63,527 nt of DNA from Bacteroidales bacterium UBA1374 (GTDB lineage: Bacteria; Bacteroidota; Bacteroidia; Bacteroidales; UBA932), in contig DBRG01000018.1 in assembly GCA_002305545.1 (NCBI GenBank), forward strand, positions 21,950 to 85,476, given 5' to 3'. The notes under the pieces were generated by a model that did no database searches, was not told the DNA's origin, and worked only from the letters and a program-made list of their open reading frames with translations. Each line of letters opens with the position of its first letter. Within the stretch, counting starts at the first letter, position 1. The translations under genes and the position numbers were made by a program. Below are positions 53,036-59,779 of this stretch, one piece after another.

Positions 53036-53475
53036 TTCTTTTTCAGGAGTTTCTTCATGTTTTTATTGAGCTTGTTCAGCACTTCCACCACTTTTGCCAG
53101 TTCATCTTCGGGAATTCCCCCCAGGATATTGTCAGCCGCATTGATGGCAATGTGCGTGATCTCCTGTTTTTGTGCCTGGCCGAAAGTCGTTACTTCCACA
53201 ACATTCTTGCGACGGTCATCGTTATCTGTTTTCCTTATCACATAGCCTTTCTTTTCCAATCTGTCTATCAGTTTTGTTATGGAATTCTTATCCTTCTGCA
53301 TCCTGTCCGCAATTTCCTTTTGAGTAAGAGGGCCATCATCCCAGAGCAGGTCTATCAGCAGGTATTGTTCCGGGGTAATATCCACGTTGTTGTTTACCAA
53401 TTCCGTAAGGAAACATTGTTTGAACAGGAAATGTGCCTGGTTCAGGTATACACCCATTTTTTTACTTAGTAACAT
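53032..53475 (-). CDS. MarR-family transcriptional regulator
   Basis: A 147-residue winged-helix regulator. The wHTH is LTQKEIADRMQKDKNSITKLIDRLEKKGYVIRKTDNDDRRKNVVEVT, including the MarR DxR wing (DDRRK). MarR proteins sense small ligands or lipids. It heads a two-gene operon with the cysteate-synthase-like gene (4-bp overlap), so it probably controls sulfonolipid precursor supply. ATG 53475 is used; ATG 53457 (MGVYLNQ) would leave a more usual leader after the -7 box and is a real alternative. Confidence 0.9.
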   Translation of the reverse strand: MLLSKKMGVYLNQAHFLFKQCFLTELVNNNVDITPEQYLLIDLLWDDGPLTQKEIADRMQKDKNSITKLIDRLEKKGYVIRKTDNDDRRKNVVEVTTFGQAQKQEITHIAINAADNILGGIPEDELAKVVEVLNKLNKNMKKLLKKK

Positions 53476-53497
53476 ATCATATAGTAAATGCTGTTAC
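53469..53497 (-). promoter_or_regulatory. Candidate MarR operator
   Basis: Half-sites GTAACA (53469-53474) and TGTTAC (53492-53497) form a perfect 6-bp inverted repeat 17 bp apart. They span the region from the -7 box to the start codon. MarR repressors usually bind such palindromes near their own start. The spacer is longer than typical and the centre is AT-rich, so this is tentative. Confidence 0.45.
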
Positions 53498-53504
53498 AAA
53501 TATA
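53497..53504 (-). promoter_or_regulatory. -7 element of the MarR/cysteate-synthase operon
   Basis: The minus strand reads TATATTTG, exact consensus; the first base pair touches the candidate operator. No -33 TTTG at 18-19 bp. Confidence 0.55.
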
Positions 53505-53541
53505 CTAATCTTATACATACGAAAAAAAAAACGGGATTCTT

Positions 53542-55026
53542 TTACAGCAGGGGGCTCAGCAAACGGGTAAGCTGCTCGAAGACCTTATGGCGGAAAGGCC
53601 TTTTGTCCCATGCCTTGCGGATAATAAGACGGGAATCGTTCAGGTACCTGTCAAACTGATCTTCCACCTCTATGCTGACTGCTGGGTTGTATATGATAGC
53701 ACCCACTTCAAAATGATGTTCCAGGCTTCTGTTATCCAGGTTGGCAGATCCAATCACACAACAGGTCCCGTCTATGCTGATGGTCTTGGAATGAATGAAT
53801 CCTTTGGTATACATGTATACCTTCACACCGGCATCCAATAGTTCCGTAACATAGGACAGGCTGGCATAATGCACAAAACGCGCATCGGATTCCTGGGGAA
53901 GCATGATACGCACTTCCACGCCTCCCAATGCTGCAGTCCTTAGGGCATTCAGGATGCTTTCGTTTGGTATAAAGTAGGGAGTGGTTATGCTGATACATTT
54001 CCGGGCTTCGGTGATAGTGGTCAGGTACAGTTGCATGATGTCGGCCCAGTCACTGTCCGGCCCGGAGCTGACAATTTGCATATAACAGGTCTCCGGAACT
54101 GTGTCTTCTTCAAGATAAGGAAGCTGGTAACTGTAATATCTCCTGCGCCTCAGGTTTTTATGGGTGATGAAATACCAATCCATTAAAAAACTCGACTCTA
54201 GCTGTTTGACCGCTTCTCCCCTTATACGGATCTGGGTATCACGCCATTCCAGGCTGGATCCGCCGTCATAATACCTGTCCGCTATGTTCACCCCTCCAAG
54301 GTACCCTTCCTCCCCATCCACAATCAACAGTTTGCGGTGATTCCTGTAATTGATCATAGCCCTCAGCCCTGGAAAACCCACTTTTCCGAAAGGTTCAATA
54401 TGCACTCCTGCCGTACGTATCTCCTTAATAAAAGATTTGGGCAGATACCAGCTGCCAAAATCATCGTATATGACACAAACATCCACTCCTTCCATAGCCT
54501 TTCTGCAGAGCAGGTTCTTCCATCGTGTACCTACCGAATCATTTTCTATGATAAACGATTGCAGGTGGATGTGGTGCCTGGCTTTTCCGGCGCTTTCATA
54601 CATGGCTTCCAGGGCTTCCTTACCTGTATAGTACAGCCGGGTGCTGTTGTGGACGGTAAGAATGCTCCTGCTGTTGTTCAGTGCAAGAAAAACGAGTTTT
54701 TTATGCGAAGCGATATCGGCAGGCAAATTTTCCTGGGCCTGATTCAATTGCTCAACCTGGAGTGCGCTCAGCTCACGTTTAAGACGTTCGTCATGAAGGC
54801 CTTTGCGGCTGTACATTTTGTTCTTTCTGAAATCCCTGCCTACATAAATGTAAATGATCAGCCCCACATAGGGAAGCAGCAGCATCACAACAATCCAGGC
54901 CAGGGATTTGGAAGGATTATGTTTTTTGAATATCAGGTCATATATAAAATAAAGGGCCAGTCCCAGGTAAAAGAGATAGAGCAACAGGCTTATGACTGAA
55001 CTGATACTATTATTTGTCATCTCCAT
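53542..55026 (-). CDS. cls: Cardiolipin synthase (phospholipase D superfamily)
   Basis: A 494-residue membrane enzyme that joins two phosphatidylglycerols (or PG with another lipid) into cardiolipin. Two N-terminal membrane helices (about 6-27 and 38-58) lead to two HKD motifs: HRKLLIVDGEEGYLGGVN and HSKTISIDGTCCVIGSANLDNRS. Ordinary Cls length. The start overlaps the ubiE 3' end; ATG 55020 is equally possible, and a further frame upstream inside ubiE is rejected. Confidence 0.93.
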   Translation of the reverse strand: MEMTNNSISSVISLLLYLFYLGLALYFIYDLIFKKHNPSKSLAWIVVMLLLPYVGLIIYIYVGRDFRKNKMYSRKGLHDERLKRELSALQVEQLNQAQENLPADIASHKKLVFLALNNSRSILTVHNSTRLYYTGKEALEAMYESAGKARHHIHLQSFIIENDSVGTRWKNLLCRKAMEGVDVCVIYDDFGSWYLPKSFIKEIRTAGVHIEPFGKVGFPGLRAMINYRNHRKLLIVDGEEGYLGGVNIADRYYDGGSSLEWRDTQIRIRGEAVKQLESSFLMDWYFITHKNLRRRRYYSYQLPYLEEDTVPETCYMQIVSSGPDSDWADIMQLYLTTITEARKCISITTPYFIPNESILNALRTAALGGVEVRIMLPQESDARFVHYASLSYVTELLDAGVKVYMYTKGFIHSKTISIDGTCCVIGSANLDNRSLEHHFEVGAIIYNPAVSIEVEDQFDRYLNDSRLIIRKAWDKRPFRHKVFEQLTRLLSPLL

Positions 55027-55768
55027 TTTTTTGACCTGTGAACAATACCACAACTCCAGGGGAGAGCCTGGTGTATGAAACCTGCACGAATCCTGCCTCT
55101 TCCAGCTCACGGCAGATCATCTGGGGTGGAGGGAACCAAGCTATCGTGTTCCTGAGGTAATCATAAGCGTCTTTTTTCCCGGTGCTGAGCCACCCCAACA
55201 GGGGAAGCACCCTGTGGATGTAAAATCGTTGTATAGGCATCCCTGCGCCTGGCTTCGCCTTTAGTGTAAATTCCAGGATGAACAGGTTTCCGGCCGGTTC
55301 CAGCACCCGCAGCGCCTGGCGGAACGCGGCATCCCTATCGGCAAAATTCCTGATCCCATAAGAGACGGTAATCACCTGGAAGGATTTGTCAGCGAAGGGA
55401 AGCGACTCGGCATACCCTTTTTGATAAACGATGTCAGGCCTGTCCGGGGTACTGCTCTTATCTGCGGAAGTTCTGTATTCTGGGTTTCTGCGCCTGGCTT
55501 CCTTTAGCATGCTGTCCGAAGGGTCCAGGCCGGTGACCTGCGCTCCGGCAAGTCTCGCCAGTTTCCTGGTGAGCGTACCGGTGCCGCAGGCCAGATCCAG
55601 GATCCTAAGGTGTGGAACCTTCTGGACCTGACGAATCAATCTCCGTTGCCACAGACGGTTTAAACCAATTGACACCAGCGTGTTTGTCCGTTCGTACCTG
55701 GCGGCAATGTCGTTGAAGATCCCGTTGGTCAGATCATATCTGGCGGATATTTCCGTAGGACTGGTCAT
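55010..55768 (-). CDS. ubiE: Demethylmenaquinone methyltransferase UbiE/MenG
   Basis: A 252-residue SAM methyltransferase, last step of menaquinone synthesis. SAM motif ILDLACGTGTLTRKLA, then VTVSYGIRNFADRDAAFRQALRVLEPAGNL and the UbiE-specific YDYLRNTIAWFPPPQMICRELEEAGF. Start at the second Met (ATG 55768); the preceding TTG is not needed. It overlaps the 3' end of the PurL-like gene by 35 bp. Confidence 0.95.
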   Translation of the reverse strand: MTSPTEISARYDLTNGIFNDIAARYERTNTLVSIGLNRLWQRRLIRQVQKVPHLRILDLACGTGTLTRKLARLAGAQVTGLDPSDSMLKEARRRNPEYRTSADKSSTPDRPDIVYQKGYAESLPFADKSFQVITVSYGIRNFADRDAAFRQALRVLEPAGNLFILEFTLKAKPGAGMPIQRFYIHRVLPLLGWLSTGKKDAYDYLRNTIAWFPPPQMICRELEEAGFVQVSYTRLSPGVVVLFTGQKNGDDK

Positions 55769-56243
55769 CAATGCGTATTTCCCCCTTGGTTACGTGGCCC
55801 AGTGTCATAACAGTTACCTGGTTGTCAAAAAGAAATTGGACCAATTCCTCGTCTTTGTCTGCGTGAACCGCCACTACAGCACAAGTTCCCGGGTCTTCAA
55901 AAAGGAACTGCTCCTCTGGTATCTCGGAATCAGTCGTTATGTCGAATCCCAGTCCGGCAGGCATGGCAGCCCTGAGCAATGCCTCAAAAATCCCGCCATC
56001 TGATACTTCCTGGACACATGATACAAGGTTCTTGCGCATGGCAGATAGCATGACTTTCTGGATCTTGTAGTCCTTATCCAGGTTAACTTCTTTAGATCCG
56101 GTTTCGCCCACCAGATAGATCATGTCTCCCTTGTTCCTGAAAAGTCCGTAAGATTCTTCCGGTGCCGGTTTATCAGCTCCTTCGCGGCGAAGCCTTGCCA
56201 TCATTTCAACCACCTTGGGTAACAATATGCTTTGCGTATCCAT
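55734..56243 (-). CDS. Stand-alone AIR-synthase C-terminal domain (PurL-related)
   Basis: A 169-residue protein that matches the last domain of phosphoribosylformylglycinamidine synthase: DMIYLVGETGSKEVNLDKDYKIQKVMLSAMRK, then SCVQEVSDGGIFEALLRAAM (cf. HDVSDGGL) and LFEDPGTCAVVAVH. The catalytic and ATP domains of PurL are absent, so it cannot be a full enzyme. It could be a remnant or a domain used separately. The TTG codons upstream overlap the -7 box, so ATG 56243 is taken. It overlaps ubiE. Confidence 0.78.
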   Translation of the reverse strand: MDTQSILLPKVVEMMARLRREGADKPAPEESYGLFRNKGDMIYLVGETGSKEVNLDKDYKIQKVMLSAMRKNLVSCVQEVSDGGIFEALLRAAMPAGLGFDITTDSEIPEEQFLFEDPGTCAVVAVHADKDEELVQFLFDNQVTVMTLGHVTKGEIRIDDQSYGNIRQI

Positions 56244-56261
56244 AATCAGATTTTTACCAAA

Positions 56262-56269
56262 CAAATATA
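56262..56269 (-). promoter_or_regulatory. -7 element of the PurL-like/ubiE/cls operon
   Basis: The minus strand reads TATATTTG, 18 bp before the ATG at 56243. The three overlapping genes downstream would form one transcript. Confidence 0.55.
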
Positions 56270-56291
56270 GGAAGAATAAGGAAATTTATCT

Positions 56292-56299
56292 TATATTTG
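56292..56299 (+). promoter_or_regulatory. -7 element of the tRNA-Leu promoter
   Basis: TATATTTG lies 11 bp before the first base of tRNA-Leu, leaving a leader of about five bases. Confidence 0.6.
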
Positions 56300-56310
56300 C
56301 CGCGCAAATT

Positions 56311-56394
56311 GCCCAGGTGGTGGAATTGGTAGACACGCCACTTTGAGGGGGTGGTGCCGGTTGCGGTGTGCAAGTTCGAGTCTTGTCCTGGGCA
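56311..56394 (+). tRNA. tRNA-Leu (anticodon GAG)
   Basis: An 84-nt class II tRNA: acceptor GCCCAGG/CCTGGGC, D-arm TGGTGGAATTGGTAGACAC, anticodon stem CCACT/GGTGG with loop TTGAGGG (anticodon GAG), long variable arm and T-arm GCAAG-TTCGAGT-CTTGT. Discriminator A; CCA not encoded. Strongly resembles other leucine tRNAs of this type. Confidence 0.95.
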
Positions 56395-56399
56395 CGTAG

Positions 56400-56519
56400 A
56401 TACCAAAAAGTGAAGTCCTGCATAGCAGGACTTTTTTATTTCCGGACTGCCGCTTTTGCTTGCAAAAGAAGGCAGTCAGGAAATAAAAAAATGCGTGCAA
56501 CGCTTCACTTTTTTTGTAT
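56400..56519. repeat. Compound inverted repeat downstream of tRNA-Leu
   Basis: Outer arms ATACCAAAAAGTGAAG (56400-56415) and CTTCACTTTTTTTGTAT (56503-56519) enclose two hairpins. The first is the tRNA terminator. The second has 17-bp arms (56435-56451 and 56471-56487, one mismatch) capped by CTTTTGC/GCAAAAG with a 2-nt loop. The transcript would fold into a branched, cloverleaf-like RNA of about 120 nt. It could be a degenerate miniature element or a structured terminator. Confidence 0.7.
56413..56437 (+). terminator. Rho-independent terminator after tRNA-Leu
   Basis: AAGTCCTGC (56413-56421), loop ATA, GCAGGACTT (56425-56433), then further T bases. Perfect 9-bp stem. Confidence 0.9.
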
Positions 56520-56543
56520 TCCGTAAGCCACCCCGTGGGAGAG

Positions 56544-56649
56544 ATCAAGTCCGGCGAGCAACCCTGGTTGCAAGCCAATCTTGGCCTGGGCAACAAATCA
56601 AGTCCGACGAGCAACCCCGGTTGCGAGTCAATCTTGGCCTGGGCACTTA
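56544..56649. repeat. Two tandem 53-bp copies resembling the tRNA-Leu 3' end
   Basis: Copies start at 56544 and 56597. Each has GAGCAACC.../GGTTGC and ends in CTTGGCCTGGGCA(A)C, close to the tRNA's CTTGTCCTGGGCAC. Copy 2 also shares CCGGTTGCG and GAGTC with the tRNA variable and T arms, minus an internal ~12 nt. These look like degenerate tRNA 3' fragments, as left by repeated site-specific integration at the tRNA gene. No integrase remains nearby. Confidence 0.65.
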
Positions 56650-56807
56650 ATTTGCTTTTTCTGTTTTGTTCCGAAAAAGTTCCGCTAATTTGAAAATCGA
56701 TTTCTAACATGACACCAATAGAGATATCGAATATATAAATTGGCAGTAAAATACGAATGCTGCCGAAATATAGGGTGATCGAATCTGGAAAAGTATTTCA
56801 CATTTTA

Positions 56808-56863
56808 TTGTGATTTTGTTGTTTATTTAGATATTTTTATTTACATTTACCAATAAAATCACA
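56808..56863 (+). promoter_or_regulatory. HipB-type operator pair and promoter
   Basis: Inverted motifs TTGTGATTTTGTTG (56808-56821) and CAATAAAATCACA (56851-56863) flank a -7-like box TACATTTA (56842-56849, one mismatch), with TTG (56819-56821) 20 bp before it. The first HTH gene starts at 56869. Paired inverted half-sites around the promoter fit autorepression by HipB. The stretch 56650-56807 has no gene and is AT-rich. Confidence 0.5.
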
Positions 56864-56868
56864 CTATA

Positions 56869-57087
56869 ATGTTAGTCGGACAACTTGGAGAAACAATAAG
56901 AAAAAGGAGAAAGGAGTTGAATATAACTCAGCCTCATCTGGCCCAGCTGGCAGGAATTAGTACTAATACCCTATATAAATTGGAGCGGGGGCAAGGAAAT
57001 CCTTCACTGGAAGTAATTAATAAATTGGCTGATGTTTTGGGAATGGAACTGATCCTGGATGTTAAAAAAATACAATTAAGTAAATGA
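56869..57087 (+). CDS. HipB-like XRE-family antitoxin/repressor
   Basis: A 72-residue DNA-binding protein with one HTH (IRKRRKELNITQPHLAQLAGISTNTLYKLERGQGNPSLEVINKLADVLG) and a short tail, ELILDVKKIQLSK. HipB dimers bind operators in their own promoter and hold the kinase toxin. Its stop overlaps the hipS-like start (ATGA). Confidence 0.92.
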   Translation: MLVGQLGETIRKRRKELNITQPHLAQLAGISTNTLYKLERGQGNPSLEVINKLADVLGMELILDVKKIQLSK

Positions 57088-57413
57088 GAGCAATGGAAGT
57101 TTATCGTAGCGGAATCTTTGCAGGAACACTGATAGAAGAAAACCGTAATCAATACGTATTCATGTACGACGATTTTTATTTTACTGATATTAACAAACCG
57201 GCTATCAGTTTAACACTTCCTAAAACTAAGAAGGAATACAGAAGTGAGTTTTTATTTCCATTCTTCTCTAACATACTAAGCGAAGGCGTAAATAGAAAAT
57301 TACAAAGCTCTTTGTTGCATATTGATGAAGAGGATGAGTTTGGATTGTTAATGGCAACAGCGCAAAATGATACTATTGGAGTTATTACTGTAAAACCAAT
57401 CTCTACAAAATGA
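57084..57413 (+). CDS. HipS-like protein (separate HipA N-subdomain 1)
   Basis: A 109-residue protein corresponding to the N-terminal subdomain of HipA kinases (MEVYRSGIFAGTLIEENRNQYVFMYDDFYF, then ISLTLPKTKKEYRSEFLFPFFSNILSEG). In two-gene hipBA systems this is part of the toxin. Here it is a separate gene, as in the described HipBST systems where HipS is the antitoxin. Overlaps of 4 bp at both ends couple it with its neighbours. Confidence 0.88.
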   Translation: MRAMEVYRSGIFAGTLIEENRNQYVFMYDDFYFTDINKPAISLTLPKTKKEYRSEFLFPFFSNILSEGVNRKLQSSLLHIDEEDEFGLLMATAQNDTIGVITVKPISTK

Positions 57414-58414
57414 ACCTTGATGATATAAGATACTGCCCGGGTACATTAGCCGCAGGTCACAAAACTTATAGCCAAAGTTGTCTTAGGAATATGTTTAACG
57501 GTAAAAAGGTAAGCCATATATTACCTTATGAGAATCCACATAAAAGCGAAGAAGTTGCCGGTCAGTTTATGGAAAACCGCAAACGCATTTCTATCTCGGG
57601 CGTTCAGGAGAAGTTAAGTTTTATTCTTGACAAGAATATTTTACGCCTGACTAAAGAAGGAGAGCATGGAACTTACATACTTAAACCAATACCATGGGAT
57701 TTAAAAAAAGTTGACCAGGTTCCGGCAAACGAACACCTGACAATGCAAATTGCGAAACAAGTCTATGGAATAAACACGGCTGATAACGCCATAATATTTT
57801 TTAGAGATGGGACACCTGCCTACATCACTAAAAGATTTGATGTAAAAAAAGATGGTAGTAAATGGGGAAAAGAAGATTTCGCATCACTTGCCGGTAGAAC
57901 TAAAGATAATGCAGGAGCTAATTTTAAATATGAGTACAGTTATGAAGAGGTTGGAATGCTTATACAAAAATATGTTCCGGCATGGAGAGTGGAAATTGAA
58001 AAATACTTTTCTTTGATTGTCTTCAATTTTCTATTCTCAAATGGTGACGCACATATTAAAAATTTCTCTTTACTTGAGTCATCAAAAGGTGATTATCTGC
58101 TAAGCCCGGCTTATGATTTGATAAATACAAGACTCCACGTGGGTGATTCCGATTTTGCATTGAATAAAGGGCTGTTTGCAGATGATTTCAAAAGTGAAGA
58201 ATATCAAAAAAGAGGGCACCCATCAAAGAATGATTTTATAGAATTTGCCAAAAGAATTGGATTAATCGAAACCAGAATAGAGAAACTATTGAATCCTTTT
58301 TTAGAGAAGCAATCATTTGTAGAGACCTTAGTAAGTCATTCTTTTTTAAGTGAGCCTGACAAACGTGCTTATTTACTGATGTATAGCACAAGAAGGAACC
58401 TCTTATATAAATAA
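57410..58414 (+). CDS. HipT-like serine/threonine kinase toxin
   Basis: A 334-residue HipA-fold kinase without the N-terminal subdomain. The Gly-rich loop with autophosphorylation serines is RISISGVQEKLSF (Ser61, Ser63). The ATP Lys is in YILKPIPW (Lys92) and the catalytic/metal residues in FSNGDAHIKNFSL (Asp213, Asn218), with SPAYDLINTRL after. HipA-fold toxins phosphorylate aminoacyl-tRNA synthetases and block translation. The SIS loop and the separate HipS match the HipBST branch. Confidence 0.92.
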   Translation: MNLDDIRYCPGTLAAGHKTYSQSCLRNMFNGKKVSHILPYENPHKSEEVAGQFMENRKRISISGVQEKLSFILDKNILRLTKEGEHGTYILKPIPWDLKKVDQVPANEHLTMQIAKQVYGINTADNAIIFFRDGTPAYITKRFDVKKDGSKWGKEDFASLAGRTKDNAGANFKYEYSYEEVGMLIQKYVPAWRVEIEKYFSLIVFNFLFSNGDAHIKNFSLLESSKGDYLLSPAYDLINTRLHVGDSDFALNKGLFADDFKSEEYQKRGHPSKNDFIEFAKRIGLIETRIEKLLNPFLEKQSFVETLVSHSFLSEPDKRAYLLMYSTRRNLLYK

Positions 58415-58582
58415 AATACACCATGGTGATTTGCCGTTCTTTCTGGACGGAATTCCAAACCCCCTCCACCCCATTCAAATAGGTAAATACTGTAAGAAGT
58501 ACGAAACTAACGAATTGGTAATGGTAATATAATTATATTTAGTGCTGGAACTTATTTAGTTAACCTAAATAATCTGTAAAAT

Positions 58583-59752
58583 ATGAGTAATTTTCGTTCA
58601 ATTTGTATTATTCTACTGCTGATCTTGCTTGTTGCCAGTTGTCGATCAAATGGTAATAAAGAGGAAACAATAGTTGACGAGACAATCTTGCCTCTCGACT
58701 CCACTGTTGAGATTGATAACCTTTCTCAATACATAGATTCTCTGGAGATAATACCCATTGTTAACTATGCTGGTGTTAGTTTGAATCTTATATCAAAGAT
58801 CCTCGTAACGGAAGACAACTTCATCGTTTTGGCAGGCGGTTCTGCTTTTTCTTTGACTAAGGACGGCAAAACTGTCAGGCAATATGGAGAAAGCGGTCGA
58901 GGGCCTGGAGAATATCTTTCCGTTTTCGACATATGTCTCGACAACACAGAAGAGGAAGTCTGGTGTCTTTGTTATTCATTCCCACCCAAAATTCAAAAAT
59001 ATGACCTGGTAAATCATTTTTTAATTGAAGAGATTGAAATCGAACCATTTAATGCGATCGGAATCATACCATTGAAAAATGGCGGTTTTATGTTGTATGT
59101 GCCGAATCCTGATTATGAAGATCTTGCAAATTTCGAAAAGGATTTTTATTGCCTGAAACTTTTCGATCGGAATGGTCTTTACAAGGGAGAGAAGTTGAAA
59201 CGGAAGGATTTTAACATAGACGCGGATTTTTTTAGACCTGTTACACAGTCATCCGGAAACCGGTATGTTCTCGCTCCCGGATCCTCAAGTGAATCCTGTC
59301 TTGTATATGAAAATGGAGAATTGAAGAAAAGAATCCATTTTGATTTTGGAGATAAGACATTACCTGCTGGTTATGCATTCCTTGGAGTCAATAATCCGTG
59401 GGAAAATATTGAAGAGATTTTCAGCCTTGATTATTATAAGTATGTGTCAGATATTTATTTTCTGGATAATGGAGTATTTTTTACTGCTTATGGTAAAGAA
59501 TCGTCAGTATGGCATTTCTTTAAAGGCGAATCATCTGGCATACGTTGGAGATCAATAGGTAGTAGTCTAGCGCCTCCAATGCGGGTAGTGGCAGCGGATG
59601 ACACATATGTTTACTTTATTTGCTACGACTACGGAGAAATACCGCTTAAGGAAGAGTTGGATCCATTAAAACGATATGTAATTCAGACAAATGGATACCC
59701 CTGTGAAAACGAAGTCTCAATTATTATAAAAGTGAAATTCCGTGTAGAGTAA
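58583..59752 (+). CDS. Lipoprotein, 6-bladed beta-propeller type
   Basis: A 389-residue protein with a lipoprotein signal (IILLLILLVASC, lipobox Cys20). It has repeating strand pairs with YGESGRGPGEYLSVFDICLDN, the text typical of Bacteroidota 6-bladed propeller lipoproteins. It is anchored in the outer membrane or periplasm; ligand unknown. AT-rich base use links it to the Hip module rather than to the flanking core genes. The 168 bp before it hold no gene; an AT-rich -7-like box (TATATTTA) lies about 45 bp upstream of the start. Confidence 0.8.
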   Translation: MSNFRSICIILLLILLVASCRSNGNKEETIVDETILPLDSTVEIDNLSQYIDSLEIIPIVNYAGVSLNLISKILVTEDNFIVLAGGSAFSLTKDGKTVRQYGESGRGPGEYLSVFDICLDNTEEEVWCLCYSFPPKIQKYDLVNHFLIEEIEIEPFNAIGIIPLKNGGFMLYVPNPDYEDLANFEKDFYCLKLFDRNGLYKGEKLKRKDFNIDADFFRPVTQSSGNRYVLAPGSSSESCLVYENGELKKRIHFDFGDKTLPAGYAFLGVNNPWENIEEIFSLDYYKYVSDIYFLDNGVFFTAYGKESSVWHFFKGESSGIRWRSIGSSLAPPMRVVAADDTYVYFICYDYGEIPLKEELDPLKRYVIQTNGYPCENEVSIIIKVKFRVE

Positions 59753-59779
59753 ATCCGTAAGTCACAACACGGGATAGGC

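Noticed and set aside
56544..56649. CRISPR array
   Set aside because: Only two adjoining copies with no spacer between them; they match the tRNA end instead.
56291..56710. 139-codon minus-strand frame across tRNA-Leu
   Set aside because: It would run through the tRNA, its terminator and the tandem repeats; the protein text is not family-like.
57084..58414. Frameshifted hipA pseudogene
   Set aside because: Both parts have their own ATG, precise ATGA-type overlaps and intact kinase motifs; this is the HipS/HipT layout.
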